A DNA stretch of 64,000 nt, from assembly GCF_013376005.1 (NCBI RefSeq), contig NZ_JABMJK010000006.1, forward strand, positions 310,001 to 374,000, read 5' to 3'. Position numbers and translations under genes: made by a program. Of this stretch, positions 8,607 through 16,938 are shown one piece after another. The DNA comes from Duganella sp. SG902. Its GTDB lineage: Bacteria; Pseudomonadota; Gammaproteobacteria; Burkholderiales; Burkholderiaceae_D. Each line of letters begins with the position of its first letter. Position 1 is the first letter of the stretch. The notes beneath the pieces were generated by a model that had not been told where the DNA came from, did not search any database, and saw only the letters and a program-made list of their open reading frames with translations.

Positions 8607-9116
8607 ATGACCACCTTCTCCATGTACTCCGCCTCCATTCCTGTGTTCAAGCAGATTTTGAACAGCCTGCACGCCATCCTGGACAAGGCCGAGGCCCACG
8701 CCGCCGACAAGAAGATCGATCCGGCCGCGCTGCTGCAATACCGCCTGTTCCCGGACATGCTGCCGTTCACGCGCCAGATCCAGATCGCCTGCGATTTCGC
8801 CAAGGGCGCGGCGGCGCGCCTGGGCGGCCAGGAAGTGCCGTCGTATGAAGACAAGGAAGCCACGTTCGCCGAGCTGAAGGCGCGCATCGTCAAGACGCTG
8901 GCCTACATCGACAGCGTGCCGCAGGCGCAGATCGAGGGCAGCGAAGGCCGCGCCATCACCACCGGCAGCGGCGAGAAGACCAAGCACTTCGTCGGCCAGA
9001 CCTACCTGTTCCACTACGCGCTGCCGCACTTCTACTTCCACGCCACCACCGCCTACGACATCCTGCGCCACAACGGCCTGGAAATCGGCAAGAAGGACTT
9101 TATCGGCACCTATTGA
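8607..9116 (+). CDS. DUF1993 domain-containing protein
   Basis: 169 aa soluble protein covering the whole DUF1993 family, a DinB-like four-helix-bundle family of unknown activity. Recognisable parts are the N-terminal MTTFSMYSASIPVFKQ, the LFPDMLPFTRQIQIACDFAKG segment (residues ~50-70) and the C-terminal HFYFHATTAYDILRHNG. The histidines in HYALPHFYFH are where related DinB proteins bind metal, but this is inference. Start chosen at the ATG after AGGAATCGCC. Monocistronic, divergent from the GGDEF/EAL gene. Confidence 0.88.
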   Translation: MTTFSMYSASIPVFKQILNSLHAILDKAEAHAADKKIDPAALLQYRLFPDMLPFTRQIQIACDFAKGAAARLGGQEVPSYEDKEATFAELKARIVKTLAYIDSVPQAQIEGSEGRAITTGSGEKTKHFVGQTYLFHYALPHFYFHATTAYDILRHNGLEIGKKDFIGTY

Positions 9117-9123
9117 TCAAATA

Positions 9124-9312
9124 TCAAGTATTGCGGCGCGGGTAGCCCTGCGCCAGGATGCGCTGCCAGACCACCTCCTTCTGTTCGGCGCTCATGGCCA
9201 CCCAGTGCGCCACCTCGACCACCGTGCGGCCGCAGCCGCGGCAGATCTCGTCGAAGGTGGTCGAGCACACCGCCACGCAGGGGGTGTCGGGACGGATCGG
9301 CAGGTCGCTCAT
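9124..9312 (-). CDS. DUF1289 domain-containing small Cys-rich protein
   Basis: 62 aa. The core CVAVCSTTFDEICRGCGRT carries four cysteines, typical of DUF1289 proteins and suggestive of a small metal site, followed by EVAHWVAMSAEQK. Its ATG overlaps the stop of the upstream DUF1415 gene (ATGA at 9309-9312), so it is translationally coupled. Function unknown. Length is normal for the family. Confidence 0.88.
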   Translation of the reverse strand: MSDLPIRPDTPCVAVCSTTFDEICRGCGRTVVEVAHWVAMSAEQKEVVWQRILAQGYPRRNT

Positions 9313-9863
9313 GGCTTCTCCATGAGTTTGTCCCAGCCGTCGTGGCCGAGCTGCTCCAGCTTCTCGATATTCTTCTCGAAAATATCGGACGCGTCCGGGA
9401 AGGCCTCGACCGCGCGGTCGATGCTGTCCTCGCGCAGCAGGTGCAGCGTCGGGTACGGCGAGCGGTTGGTGTAGTTGCCGATGTCGTTCTTGTCGGTGTC
9501 GGCGAACTGGTAGTCCGGGTGGAAGCTGGCCACCTGCAGGAAGCCGTCCAGGCCGAGATCCTCCAGCGCGGCGTCGGCCACGTCGAGGAATTCGTTGTAG
9601 TCGAAGAAATCGGTCAGCACATGGGGATGGATCAGCAGCGTGGTGTCGATCTTTTCCGGATCGGCGTCGGCCAGGTGCTGTAGCTCCTCCATCAACTTTT
9701 CCAGCAGCTCCTCCGGCGTTTCCGCCTCGCTGACCACGTAACGCACCTGCCGCTTGACGTGCACCGCCTTGGCGAACGGGCACAGGTTCAGGCCGATGAC
9801 AGCCTTCTCCATCCAGTGAACGGTGTCGGCGATGACCACGTCGCGATCGATGGGACTACTCAT
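9309..9863 (-). CDS. DUF1415 domain-containing protein
   Basis: 184 aa. Recognised as DUF1415 by DTVHWMEKAVIGLNLCPFAKAV near the start, LLIHPHVLTDFFDYNEFLD in the middle and NRSPYPTLHLLRE in the C-terminal third. An in-frame ATG at 9884 would add seven residues, but the start at 9863 is preferred because GAGGA lies eight bases upstream of it and the family begins here. It heads a two-gene unit with the DUF1289 gene. Function unknown. Confidence 0.88.
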   Translation of the reverse strand: MSSPIDRDVVIADTVHWMEKAVIGLNLCPFAKAVHVKRQVRYVVSEAETPEELLEKLMEELQHLADADPEKIDTTLLIHPHVLTDFFDYNEFLDVADAALEDLGLDGFLQVASFHPDYQFADTDKNDIGNYTNRSPYPTLHLLREDSIDRAVEAFPDASDIFEKNIEKLEQLGHDGWDKLMEKP

Positions 9864-10069
9864 ATTGCAATTCCTCAGTTTCAATGACTACTCAAAAGCA
9901 GGATTGTACGCAAATTTGCTGCGATCTCGCTCTTATTTCCCGGGAACTGTTGCATATAAGAATTTGTCATAAGGGTGACATATTCCTTGACTCGCCCGGA
10001 TGACCTTCGTACACTCCACGTTTAATTCATAGTCCACGCGACGTTTCTTATCGCTAACCATGGAAAACT

Positions 10070-11449
10070 ATGCAAGCACGAATTCCTAAATCTGCCGCCC
10101 TCGCCGCACTGCTCGCGCTGCTCGCGCCGGTGCTGGCCCAGGCGCATGACGAGGCGCCGGGCCTGCCGACGGTCACCACCGCGCTGTCCCCCCTGCCGAA
10201 ATCCCCCATCCCCGATGTCTCCTCCCTGAAAATCGCCAAGCCGGCCAAGATGGTCGACGAAGAGGCGTTCCGCGAGAAGGACGTCTGGGGCCGCATCCGC
10301 AGCGGCTACGCGATTCCCGATGTGAACAACGAGCTGGTGGCCAAACACATCAACTGGTACGCCACCCGCCCCGATTACATCGCCCGCACCACCGCGCGCG
10401 CGTCGCTGTACCTGTTCCACGTGGTGTCCGAGCTGGAAAAACGCGGCATGCCGACCGAGCTGGCGCTGCTGCCGTTCATCGAGTCCGCCTTCAACCCGAC
10501 CGCCGTGTCCAGCGCCAACGCCGCCGGCATGTGGCAGTTCGTGCCCGGCACCGGCCGCGACTTCAACCTCAAGCAGGACGCCTTCAAGGACGAGCGCCGC
10601 GGCATCCTGGCCTCGACCGACGCCGCCCTGACCTATCTGCAGCGCCTGTACGACATGTTCGGCGACTGGCAGCTGGCCCTGGCCGCCTACAACTGGGGCG
10701 AGGGCTCGGTGCAGAAAGCCATCAAGCGCAACCAGGCCGCCGGCAAGCCGACCGACTTTGAAAGCCTGGCCGACCTGATGCCGGCCGAAACCCGCAATTA
10801 CGTGCCCAAGCTGCAGGCGGTCAAGAACATCGTGGCCAACCCGCAGCAGTTCGGCCTGAACCTGCCGGCGATCGACAATTCGCCCTACTTCACGGCGGTC
10901 GACAAGACCAGCGACATCGACCTGACCGTGGCCGCCCACCTGGCCGAGCTGTCGGTGGACGAGTTCAAGGCGCTCAATCCGCAGTTCAAGCGCCCGGTGA
11001 TCGTCGGCGGCGAGGACACCAAGATCCTGCTGCCGAAGGAGAACGCCGAGAAGTTCCACATCAACCTGGCGCAGTGGAGCAAGGAGTTGTCGACCTGGAG
11101 CACGCACAAGATCACCAGCGCGCGCGAATCGATCCGCTCGCTGGCCTCGCGCTTCCACACCTCGCCCGAGGTGATCCGCCAGGCCAACAATATTCCGCAG
11201 AACTCGGTGCTGAAGGCCGGCTCCACCATTCTGGTGCCGAAGATCTCGGCCTCCGCCGGCGGCAACATCGGCGCCGACGTGGCCGACAACGCCACCGTGG
11301 CGTTCGAGTCCGAGAGCGACAAGTCGGCCGCCAAGGGCTACAAGCGGGCCAAGGCCGGCAAAGCGGACAAATCCAGCCCGGTCGCGCTGGTCAAGGCGCG
11401 CGTGCCGCGCGACGCCAAATCCCAAAAACACCGCAAGAGCAATCAATGA
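10070..11449 (+). CDS. mltD: MltD-like membrane-bound lytic transglycosylase with LysM
   Basis: 459 aa. Cleaves the MurNAc-GlcNAc bond of peptidoglycan with 1,6-anhydro product formation. A signal peptide covers residues 1-25 (ALAALLALLAPVLAQAHD). The SLT goose-lysozyme-like domain spans ~95-270, with the catalytic glutamate E138 in LLPFIESAFNPTAVSS followed by AAGMWQFVPGTGRDF and the AYNWGEGSVQKAI motif. A LysM-like peptidoglycan-binding domain lies around residues 345-385 (ESIRSLASRFHTSPEVIRQANN). The C-terminus is a basic tail. There is no obvious lipobox, so anchoring differs from E. coli MltD or is absent. Confidence 0.92.
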   Translation: MQARIPKSAALAALLALLAPVLAQAHDEAPGLPTVTTALSPLPKSPIPDVSSLKIAKPAKMVDEEAFREKDVWGRIRSGYAIPDVNNELVAKHINWYATRPDYIARTTARASLYLFHVVSELEKRGMPTELALLPFIESAFNPTAVSSANAAGMWQFVPGTGRDFNLKQDAFKDERRGILASTDAALTYLQRLYDMFGDWQLALAAYNWGEGSVQKAIKRNQAAGKPTDFESLADLMPAETRNYVPKLQAVKNIVANPQQFGLNLPAIDNSPYFTAVDKTSDIDLTVAAHLAELSVDEFKALNPQFKRPVIVGGEDTKILLPKENAEKFHINLAQWSKELSTWSTHKITSARESIRSLASRFHTSPEVIRQANNIPQNSVLKAGSTILVPKISASAGGNIGADVADNATVAFESESDKSAAKGYKRAKAGKADKSSPVALVKARVPRDAKSQKHRKSNQ

Positions 11450-11455
11450 CAAAGG

Positions 11456-11484
11456 TTGCAGTCGCGGCCTAGTCGCCCTACAAT
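11456..11484 (+). promoter_or_regulatory. sigma-70 promoter of fabI
   Basis: TTGCAG (11456-11461), a 17-base spacer and TACAAT (11479-11484) form a near-consensus promoter with a start expected near 11491, giving a ~80-nt leader before fabI. Confidence 0.65.
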
Positions 11485-11570
11485 CTCGGTCTTAAAAAAA
11501 CACAACCCACCTGCCGTGCCAGCCAGCCCACCGGGCAAGCGAGCGCACGGCGGTCGCACCCGGAGTCCCT

Positions 11571-12362
11571 ATGGCGTTCTTGCAAGGCAAAAAAATCCTC
11601 ATCACTGGTTTGCTGTCGAACCGTTCCATCGCTTACGGCATCGCCCAAGCCTGCAAACGCGAGGGCGCCGAACTGGCGTTCACCTACGTCGGCGAGCGCT
11701 TCAAGGACCGCATCACCGAATTCGCCGCCGAATTCGGCAGCAAGCTGGTGTTCGACTGCGACGTCGGCAGCGACGAGCAGATCGAGGCGCTGTTCGCCGA
11801 CCTGGGCAAGAGCTGGGACCATCTGGACGGCCTGGTGCACGCGATCGGCTTCGCGCCGCGCGAGGCCATCGCCGGCGAATTCCTGGATGGCCTGACCCGC
11901 GAGAACTTCCGCGTCGCGCACGACATCTCGGCCTACAGCTTCCCGGCGCTGGCCAAGGCCGCGCTGCCGCTGCTGAAGGAAGGCTCGTCGGTGCTGACCC
12001 TGTCCTACCTGGGCGCGGTGCGCGCCATCCCCTACTACAACACCATGGGCCTGGCCAAGGCCTCGCTGGAGGCGTCGGTGCGCTACCTGGCGGAAAACCT
12101 GGGCAAGAAAGGCATCCGCTCGAACGGCATCTCGGCCGGCCCGATCAAGACTCTGGCCGCGTCCGGCATCAAGGACTTCGGCAAGCTGCTGGGCTTTGCC
12201 GCCTCGCACGCGCCGCTGCGCCGCAACGTCACCATCGAGGAAGTCGGCAACACCGCCGCCTTCCTGCTGTCCGACCTGGCCTCGGGCATCACCGGTGAGA
12301 TCACCTACGTCGACGGCGGCTTCTCGCACGTCATGGGCCTGAACGCGGAAGACTACCAGTAA
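11571..12362 (+). CDS. fabI: Enoyl-[acyl-carrier-protein] reductase FabI
   Basis: 263 aa, the same length as E. coli FabI. Catalyses the NADH-dependent last reduction of the fatty-acid elongation cycle. The dinucleotide-binding start is [19 protein letters not shown], and the catalytic Tyr-x6-Lys pair is in [18 protein letters not shown]. The conserved [11 protein letters not shown] substrate-loop motif follows, and the C-terminus has [13 protein letters not shown]. It has its own promoter upstream and an intrinsic terminator just downstream, so it is monocistronic. This is the target class of triclosan and isoniazid-type inhibitors. Confidence 0.97.
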   Translation: MAFLQGKKILITGLLSNRSIAYGIAQACKREGAELAFTYVGERFKDRITEFAAEFGSKLVFDCDVGSDEQIEALFADLGKSWDHLDGLVHAIGFAPREAIAGEFLDGLTRENFRVAHDISAYSFPALAKAALPLLKEGSSVLTLSYLGAVRAIPYYNTMGLAKASLEASVRYLAENLGKKGIRSNGISAGPIKTLAASGIKDFGKLLGFAASHAPLRRNVTIEEVGNTAAFLLSDLASGITGEITYVDGGFSHVMGLNAEDYQ

Positions 12363-12387
12363 GCCGGTCCCGCCCCCAGCCCGCATA

Positions 12388-12411
12388 AAGCCCTGCTCGC
12401 AGGGCTTTTTT
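12388..12411 (+). terminator. Intrinsic terminator after fabI
   Basis: AAGCCCTG CTCG CAGGGCTT hairpin followed by a run of T, 26 bases after the fabI stop. Confidence 0.9.
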
Positions 12412-12490
12412 CTTATCCGGAAGATATCTTCCCGCGCGAAAAAAGCTTATACTTTCTGGAAGTAAAAATAACATCATACTAGGGCAGCAA

Positions 12491-13069
12491 GTGAATCGAA
12501 ACTCTTCCGTCGATCAACTGATCGCGCCGGACCAGACGCGCATGCGCAAAGTGCTTTTCATCCTCAGCGAGCTGGAGGATGAGGACGTGGAATGGATCGC
12601 CAACAACGGCGACCGCCTGCGCTACCCGGTCGGCGCCGACATCATCGCCTTCAACAGCCACGTCGACAGCGTGTATTTCGTGCTGGACGGCACCTTCTCC
12701 GTGCTGAGCGGCGCCGGCGAGCAGATCGTCGAGCTCAGCAGCGGCGAGATCATCGGCGAGATGTCGCTGGTCGACCCGGCCCGCACCAGCGCCTCGGTGC
12801 GCGCCAACGAGGGCGCGGCCGCGCTGCGCCTGTCGCACGCGCGCCTGCGCGAGAAGCTGGCGGCCGACGCGCCGTTCGCCGCGCGCTTCTACCGCGCGCT
12901 GTCGGTGTTCCTGGCGGCGCGCATGCGCCAGACCACGCGCCGCTTCGGCTACGGCAATGCCGACCAGCAGCCGGCGCCGCAAACCGACGAGATCAGCGAG
13001 GAAATGCTGGCCAAGGCCCACCTGGCCAGCCTGCGTTTTGAGCGCCTGTTGAAGCGCATGGCCAGCTGA
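12491..13069 (+). CDS. Cyclic nucleotide-binding domain protein without HTH
   Basis: 192 aa. A Crp-type cNMP-binding beta barrel covers ~15-135, with VDSVYFVLDGTFSVLSG, the phosphate-binding-cassette-like GEIIGEMSLVDPARTSASVRA and a following helix. The usual C-terminal winged helix of Crp/Fnr regulators is absent; residues 135-192 form a charged helical tail (RMRQTTRRFGYG... LRFERLLKRMAS). It is therefore a stand-alone sensor domain rather than a DNA-binding regulator. The start is GTG at 12491, preceded by AGGG; no ATG lies nearby upstream, and the first internal ATG (12541) would clip the domain. Ligand (cAMP, cGMP or none) cannot be told. Confidence 0.82.
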   Translation: MNRNSSVDQLIAPDQTRMRKVLFILSELEDEDVEWIANNGDRLRYPVGADIIAFNSHVDSVYFVLDGTFSVLSGAGEQIVELSSGEIIGEMSLVDPARTSASVRANEGAAALRLSHARLREKLAADAPFAARFYRALSVFLAARMRQTTRRFGYGNADQQPAPQTDEISEEMLAKAHLASLRFERLLKRMAS

Positions 13070-13071
13070 AC

Positions 13072-13100
13072 TATACAAGCGCGTCAAACTAGGGCATAAT
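13072..13100 (+). promoter_or_regulatory. Candidate promoter of the DEAD-box helicase
   Basis: TATACA (13072-13077), 17 bases, CATAAT (13095-13100). Transcription from here would give a leader of about 270 nt before the helicase start. Confidence 0.45.
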
Positions 13101-13377
13101 AACGGCCTTGCGCTGAAATCCCCGTGTCGGTTGATAGCAATTCGATACCAAAGATTCAGCCAGTGATAGTTAAGCAGCTACGCAAGCCTCACAGCGCATC
13201 ATCCGGATGCCCTTATAAAGCCCTCCCGCCTCTGGTGTCGTTGATCTGACACCGTCCCGGCGCAAAGCTTTTGTGCCGAAATTTCTTTCGATTCTGATTG
13301 AGTCATTTCGTTTTGGTAGGCGTTGCTATTTCGCGTTCCGCTTCGGCGTGGACGCTGCATTTTTACGAAAGAAAAGC
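13101..13377 (+). other. Long structured 5' leader of the helicase
   Basis: This gene-free stretch of the 308-bp gap holds two neighbouring hairpins: GGTGTC/GACACC with an 8-nt loop at 13234-13253, and CGGCGCAAA pairing with TTTGTGCCG at 13258-13278. A ribosome-binding site is not clear (GAAAGAAAAGC precedes the ATG). Long structured leaders are known for cold-induced RNA helicases and allow autoregulation; that role here is inference. Confidence 0.4.
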
Positions 13378-14799
13378 ATGACATTTGAAGCACTAGGTCT
13401 CAACACGTCCATCCTCAAAGCCCTGACCGACGCCGGCTACACCGCGCCGACTCCCGTTCAGCAGCAGGCCGTCCCCGCGGCGATCGCGGGCAAGGACTTG
13501 TTGGTATCCTCGCAAACCGGTTCCGGCAAGACTGCGGCGTTCATGCTGCCGTCGCTGCACCGTTTGGCCTCCATCGAGCCGGCCGCCGCCGGCAAGACCC
13601 CGAACCAGGAAATGCAAGCCGCCCGTGCGCGCGGCGAGCGTCCACGTTTTAAAGCAGCCCAGCCAAAAATGCTGGTGCTGACCCCGACCCGCGAACTGGC
13701 GCTGCAAGTCACCACCAACACCGACAAATACAGCGTCAACCTGCGCCGCATCAAGGCCGTGTCGATCCTGGGCGGCATGCCCTACCCTAAGCAGATGCAA
13801 CTGCTGGCCAAGAATCCCGAGATCCTGGTGGCCACCCCTGGCCGCCTGATCGACCACATGGAATCGGGCAAGATCGACTTCTCGCAACTGGAAATCCTGG
13901 TGCTGGACGAGGCCGACCGCATGCTGGACATGGGCTTCATCGACGATATCGAGAAAATCGTCGCCGCGACTCCGGAAGGCCGCCAGACCATGCTGTTCTC
14001 GGCCACGCTGGACGGCGTGGTGGGCAACATGGCGCGCCGCATCACCAAGGACCCGCAGATCATCCAGATCATGAGCGCGGCCAACAAGCATGAGAACATC
14101 ACCCAGCGCGTGCACTTCGTCGACGACCTGTCGCACAAGAACCGCCTGCTGGACCACCTGCTGCGCGACGAGACCATGGCCCAGGCCGTGGTGTTCACCG
14201 CCACCAAGCGTGACGCCGACACCATCGCCGACCGCCTGAACATCGCCGGCTTCTCGGCCGCCGCGCTGCACGGCGACATGCACCAGGGCGCGCGCAACCG
14301 CACCCTGGACAGCCTGCGCCGCGGCCAGGTCAAAGTGCTGGTGGCCACCGACGTCGCCGCGCGCGGCATCGACGTGCCGACCATCACCCACGTGTTCAAC
14401 TACGACCTGCCGAAGTTCCCCGAGGACTACGTGCACCGCATCGGCCGCACCGGCCGCGCCGGCCGCAACGGCCTGGCGATCTCGCTGGTGAACCACGCCG
14501 AGGGCATGCACGTGAAACGCATCGAGCGCTTCACCAAGCAAATGATCCCGGTGAACGTGATCGAAGGCTTCGAGCCGAAGAAAACCAGCTTCCCGCCACG
14601 TTCCTCGCGTCCGGGCGGCTGGAAGCCGGGCGACAACCGCGGCGGCAACAAGCCAGGCCAGCGCTCGTTCAGCAAGCCAGGCGGCGCGCCGCGCCGTGAC
14701 GGCGTCACCGGCTCGAACGAAGGCTACAAGGGTCCCGGCTTCAAGGCCAACAACCCGTACAACAGCGACCGTCCACGCCGCAGCTACGGCGACCGTTAA
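13378..14799 (+). CDS. DEAD-box ATP-dependent RNA helicase (RhlE-like)
   Basis: 473 aa. All core helicase motifs are present: Q motif (FEALGLNTSIL... TPVQQQAV), motif I SQTGSGKTAAF, Ia PTRELALQV, II VLDEADRMLDMGF, III FSATL, IV VVFTATK, V ATDVAARGIDVP and VI HRIGRTGRAGRNG. A basic, Gly/Pro/Arg-rich C-terminal tail (residues ~400-473, ending RPRRSYGDR) is typical of RhlE-type enzymes and aids RNA binding. An in-frame ATG upstream at 13273 would add 35 residues not seen in the family, and the ATG at 13378 starts exactly at the conserved MTFEALGL. An intrinsic terminator follows. Confidence 0.95.
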   Translation: MTFEALGLNTSILKALTDAGYTAPTPVQQQAVPAAIAGKDLLVSSQTGSGKTAAFMLPSLHRLASIEPAAAGKTPNQEMQAARARGERPRFKAAQPKMLVLTPTRELALQVTTNTDKYSVNLRRIKAVSILGGMPYPKQMQLLAKNPEILVATPGRLIDHMESGKIDFSQLEILVLDEADRMLDMGFIDDIEKIVAATPEGRQTMLFSATLDGVVGNMARRITKDPQIIQIMSAANKHENITQRVHFVDDLSHKNRLLDHLLRDETMAQAVVFTATKRDADTIADRLNIAGFSAAALHGDMHQGARNRTLDSLRRGQVKVLVATDVAARGIDVPTITHVFNYDLPKFPEDYVHRIGRTGRAGRNGLAISLVNHAEGMHVKRIERFTKQMIPVNVIEGFEPKKTSFPPRSSRPGGWKPGDNRGGNKPGQRSFSKPGGAPRRDGVTGSNEGYKGPGFKANNPYNSDRPRRSYGDR

Positions 14800-14819
14800 T
14801 CCGGTCAGCGCGTGAACAA

Positions 14820-14853
14820 ACGGCCGCCAGAGCAATCTGGCGGCCGTTTTTTT
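14820..14853 (+). terminator. Strong terminator between convergent genes
   Basis: ACGGCCGCCAG AGCAAT CTGGCGGCCGT hairpin with a 7-T tail serving the helicase. The opposite strand of the same hairpin follows the DUF4126 gene stop, so it probably works in both directions. Confidence 0.92.
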
Positions 14854-15322
14854 AGTTCCTGGCCCGCGTCGACAGCGCCACGATGGCGGCGCCGGCGGCG
14901 ACGATCAGCGCGTCCTCGATCAGGCCGCTGCGGGTCTGGCCGATGCTGGCCATCGCCCGCTTGCGCCCGGCCAGCGTGAGGTAGGCCAGCGGCACGGCGG
15001 TGGCCACCGCGAGCGCCGCGCCGGACGGCTCCTTGCCGCGCGGCGCCAGCGCGGCGCCGGCGATGCCCGCGCTCATCACGCGCGCCAGCAGGCCGAGAAA
15101 AACCGTGCGGTCGGGCGCGGTCTTCATCTTGTCGCCGACCAGTTCGCCGGCGCCCATGGCCAGCGCGCCGAGTTTGAACAGCGGCTTGTCCAGCAGCACC
15201 AGCTTGCCGCTGGTCTGGCGGTCGGCCAGCCGCGCCATGGCGATGGTGGCCATCGGCGTCATCGAGCGCGCGCTGGCCACGGCGCCGATCAATGCGGAAG
15301 GAAGCAGGCTGCGAGCGGTCAT
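14852..15322 (-). CDS. DUF4126-like membrane protein
   Basis: 156 aa, mostly hydrophobic Ala/Gly-rich helices with four or five probable membrane segments (SLLPSALIGAVASA, ALAMGAGELVG, LLARVMSAGIAGAAL, ALAVATAVPLAYLTLAG, DALIVAAGAAIVAL). The composition and the GDKMKTAPDRT segment fit the DUF4126 family. An upstream ATG at 15355 adds 11 residues, but GGAG seven bases before 15322 supports the shorter form. Convergent with the helicase. Function unknown. Confidence 0.65.
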   Translation of the reverse strand: MTARSLLPSALIGAVASARSMTPMATIAMARLADRQTSGKLVLLDKPLFKLGALAMGAGELVGDKMKTAPDRTVFLGLLARVMSAGIAGAALAPRGKEPSGAALAVATAVPLAYLTLAGRKRAMASIGQTRSGLIEDALIVAAGAAIVALSTRARN

Positions 15323-15401
15323 CGTGATCTCCGGTGATGGTATGGATGACTTCACTTTACGGGCTATCGCGCATCGCCTCCGTTAGACACCTAGCATAGG
15401 C

Positions 15402-16445
15402 TTACTTCAAAACGGTCGCCACGTCGACAATATCCACGCCTTGCAGCTGCCCCAGCCAGGCGTCGAACCACGGTTTGTGGGTGACGCCGACGATGGACAG
15501 CACGCGCGCGCCGGGGCGTTCGCGGAAGGTTTCGCGGATGTTGGCCACCATGCGCAGGTTGCGGATTTCCCAGCCAGCCACCCACATCTGCGGATAGCCT
15601 TCGGGCGACGCGGCGCGCAGGGCGGCGCGCACGTTGCCGTCGGCGCGCACCAGCAGATCGGCCGGGTGGTTGATCTGGCGGTACAACGGCAACAGGTCGG
15701 GCTCCAGCGCCATGGCGTCGTAACGCTGGTCCTGCGCCTGCAAGGCCGCGCCACCGGCCTTCCACGCCGCCTCCACCGAGCGGCCGAACGCCTTCTCGTC
15801 CGCCACCGCGATGAGGTCGCCAGTGTGATTGTCGACCTGATGCACCCGCTGCAGGCCAAGGCGCGCGGCCAGGCGGGCGGCGATCTGATAGTCCTCGTTG
15901 CGATTGCCGGCGAGTTGAGTGAGCTTGTTGACCAGGGCGGCGTCGAGCCCATCCCCCGCGCGGCGTTCGGTTTCCGGCAGCTGCAGCCACTGCACATAGG
16001 CCGAGGCGCGGTCGTTGGCCGCCAGCAGCAGCGCGGCCAGATGGCGGCGCTGCGCCGGCGTCGGCCGCGCCGGCCAGGTTTTGAAGGTCTTGTGTACCTC
16101 GGCGATGGCCGCCGTGAGGTCCAGTCCGGTGGCGGCTTTGGCGTCATCGGTCGGCGCGCAGTAGTCGGGGTCGTACCTGGCCGGTTGGCGCGCGGCCAGA
16201 TCGCACTCCTCGCCCGGCAATGACTCGATGGTGATGATATCGGGCTTGAAGGCTTCCAGCCGCTTCAGCACGCCGTCCAGCGCGGCGGGGTTGAAGGTCT
16301 TCGGCAATTGGCTCAAGTGCACCGTGCCCAACACCAGCACCTGCGACCGCGCCCCGGCCATATCCCGGTCCAGCGCCGACAAATCGCCCTGCGCCTGCGC
16401 CGCCAGCGGCAGCGCCAACCCCAAAATGAAACGCCACTTGCCCAT
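15402..16445 (-). CDS. DUF5694 / TraB-like periplasmic protein
   Basis: 347 aa with a short signal peptide (FILGLALPLAAQAQG). Motifs VLVLGTVHL, ITIESLPGEECDL and the C-terminal NIRETFRERPGARVLSIVGVTHK resemble the DUF5694 family and, more distantly, TraB/PrgY/GumN-type proteins with conserved GxxH and glutamate positions thought to form a metalloprotease-like site. The middle region is helical and variable. It stands alone, with a 118-bp gap upstream. Function unproven. Confidence 0.7.
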   Translation of the reverse strand: MGKWRFILGLALPLAAQAQGDLSALDRDMAGARSQVLVLGTVHLSQLPKTFNPAALDGVLKRLEAFKPDIITIESLPGEECDLAARQPARYDPDYCAPTDDAKAATGLDLTAAIAEVHKTFKTWPARPTPAQRRHLAALLLAANDRASAYVQWLQLPETERRAGDGLDAALVNKLTQLAGNRNEDYQIAARLAARLGLQRVHQVDNHTGDLIAVADEKAFGRSVEAAWKAGGAALQAQDQRYDAMALEPDLLPLYRQINHPADLLVRADGNVRAALRAASPEGYPQMWVAGWEIRNLRMVANIRETFRERPGARVLSIVGVTHKPWFDAWLGQLQGVDIVDVATVLK

Positions 16446-16563
16446 TTCGCCTCCTTACATTGAAAGAACCGCCAGTGTAAGCAAGCACAAGCCACGCCTC
16501 GGCCAGTTTTAGACAGAACGCCGATTCAATACCCCGAAATGCCAAAAATGCAGCATTTTCAAG

Positions 16564-16818
16564 TCACTTCAAGATCCATTCCCCATTGCGGCGTATCTGA
16601 TCATGCATCGCGTCCGGCGCCAAGTCCAGCTCACCGGGCCAGGTGACTACACCTTCGGTAACCGATACCCGACTGAACTCGGCCGGGTTGCTGAGGCGAG
16701 CGAAAACGCCACGGAATGCGGACGGCATGAATTTGACCAAGCCCTCCACGCCATCCCTAAATCGAACCCGCAGGGCATGATCGCCCTCCGGTCGCACATC
16801 GATAACGTCCCAGTTCAT
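16564..16818 (-). CDS. DUF2442 domain-containing protein
   Basis: 84 aa. Family marks are WDVIDVRPEGDHALRVRFRDG and the C-terminal WPGELDLAPDAMHDQIR. DUF2442 genes are often paired with a DUF4160 gene in a toxin-antitoxin-like arrangement, but no intact DUF4160 ORF lies upstream here. The start is the ATG at 16818, directly after an in-frame GTG; GGAG lies nine bases upstream. Function unknown. Confidence 0.85.
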   Translation of the reverse strand: MNWDVIDVRPEGDHALRVRFRDGVEGLVKFMPSAFRGVFARLSNPAEFSRVSVTEGVVTWPGELDLAPDAMHDQIRRNGEWILK

Positions 16819-16938
16819 CACGATTTACTCCAAGTCGCACAAGATTCGGTGCCTTAGGTGATAGGCTACCACGTTGGCATAATTGTTCCTTTAAGCGTAG
16901 GCGCACAATAATCGGCGTTCTGGATCGTCCTCCAGTCT

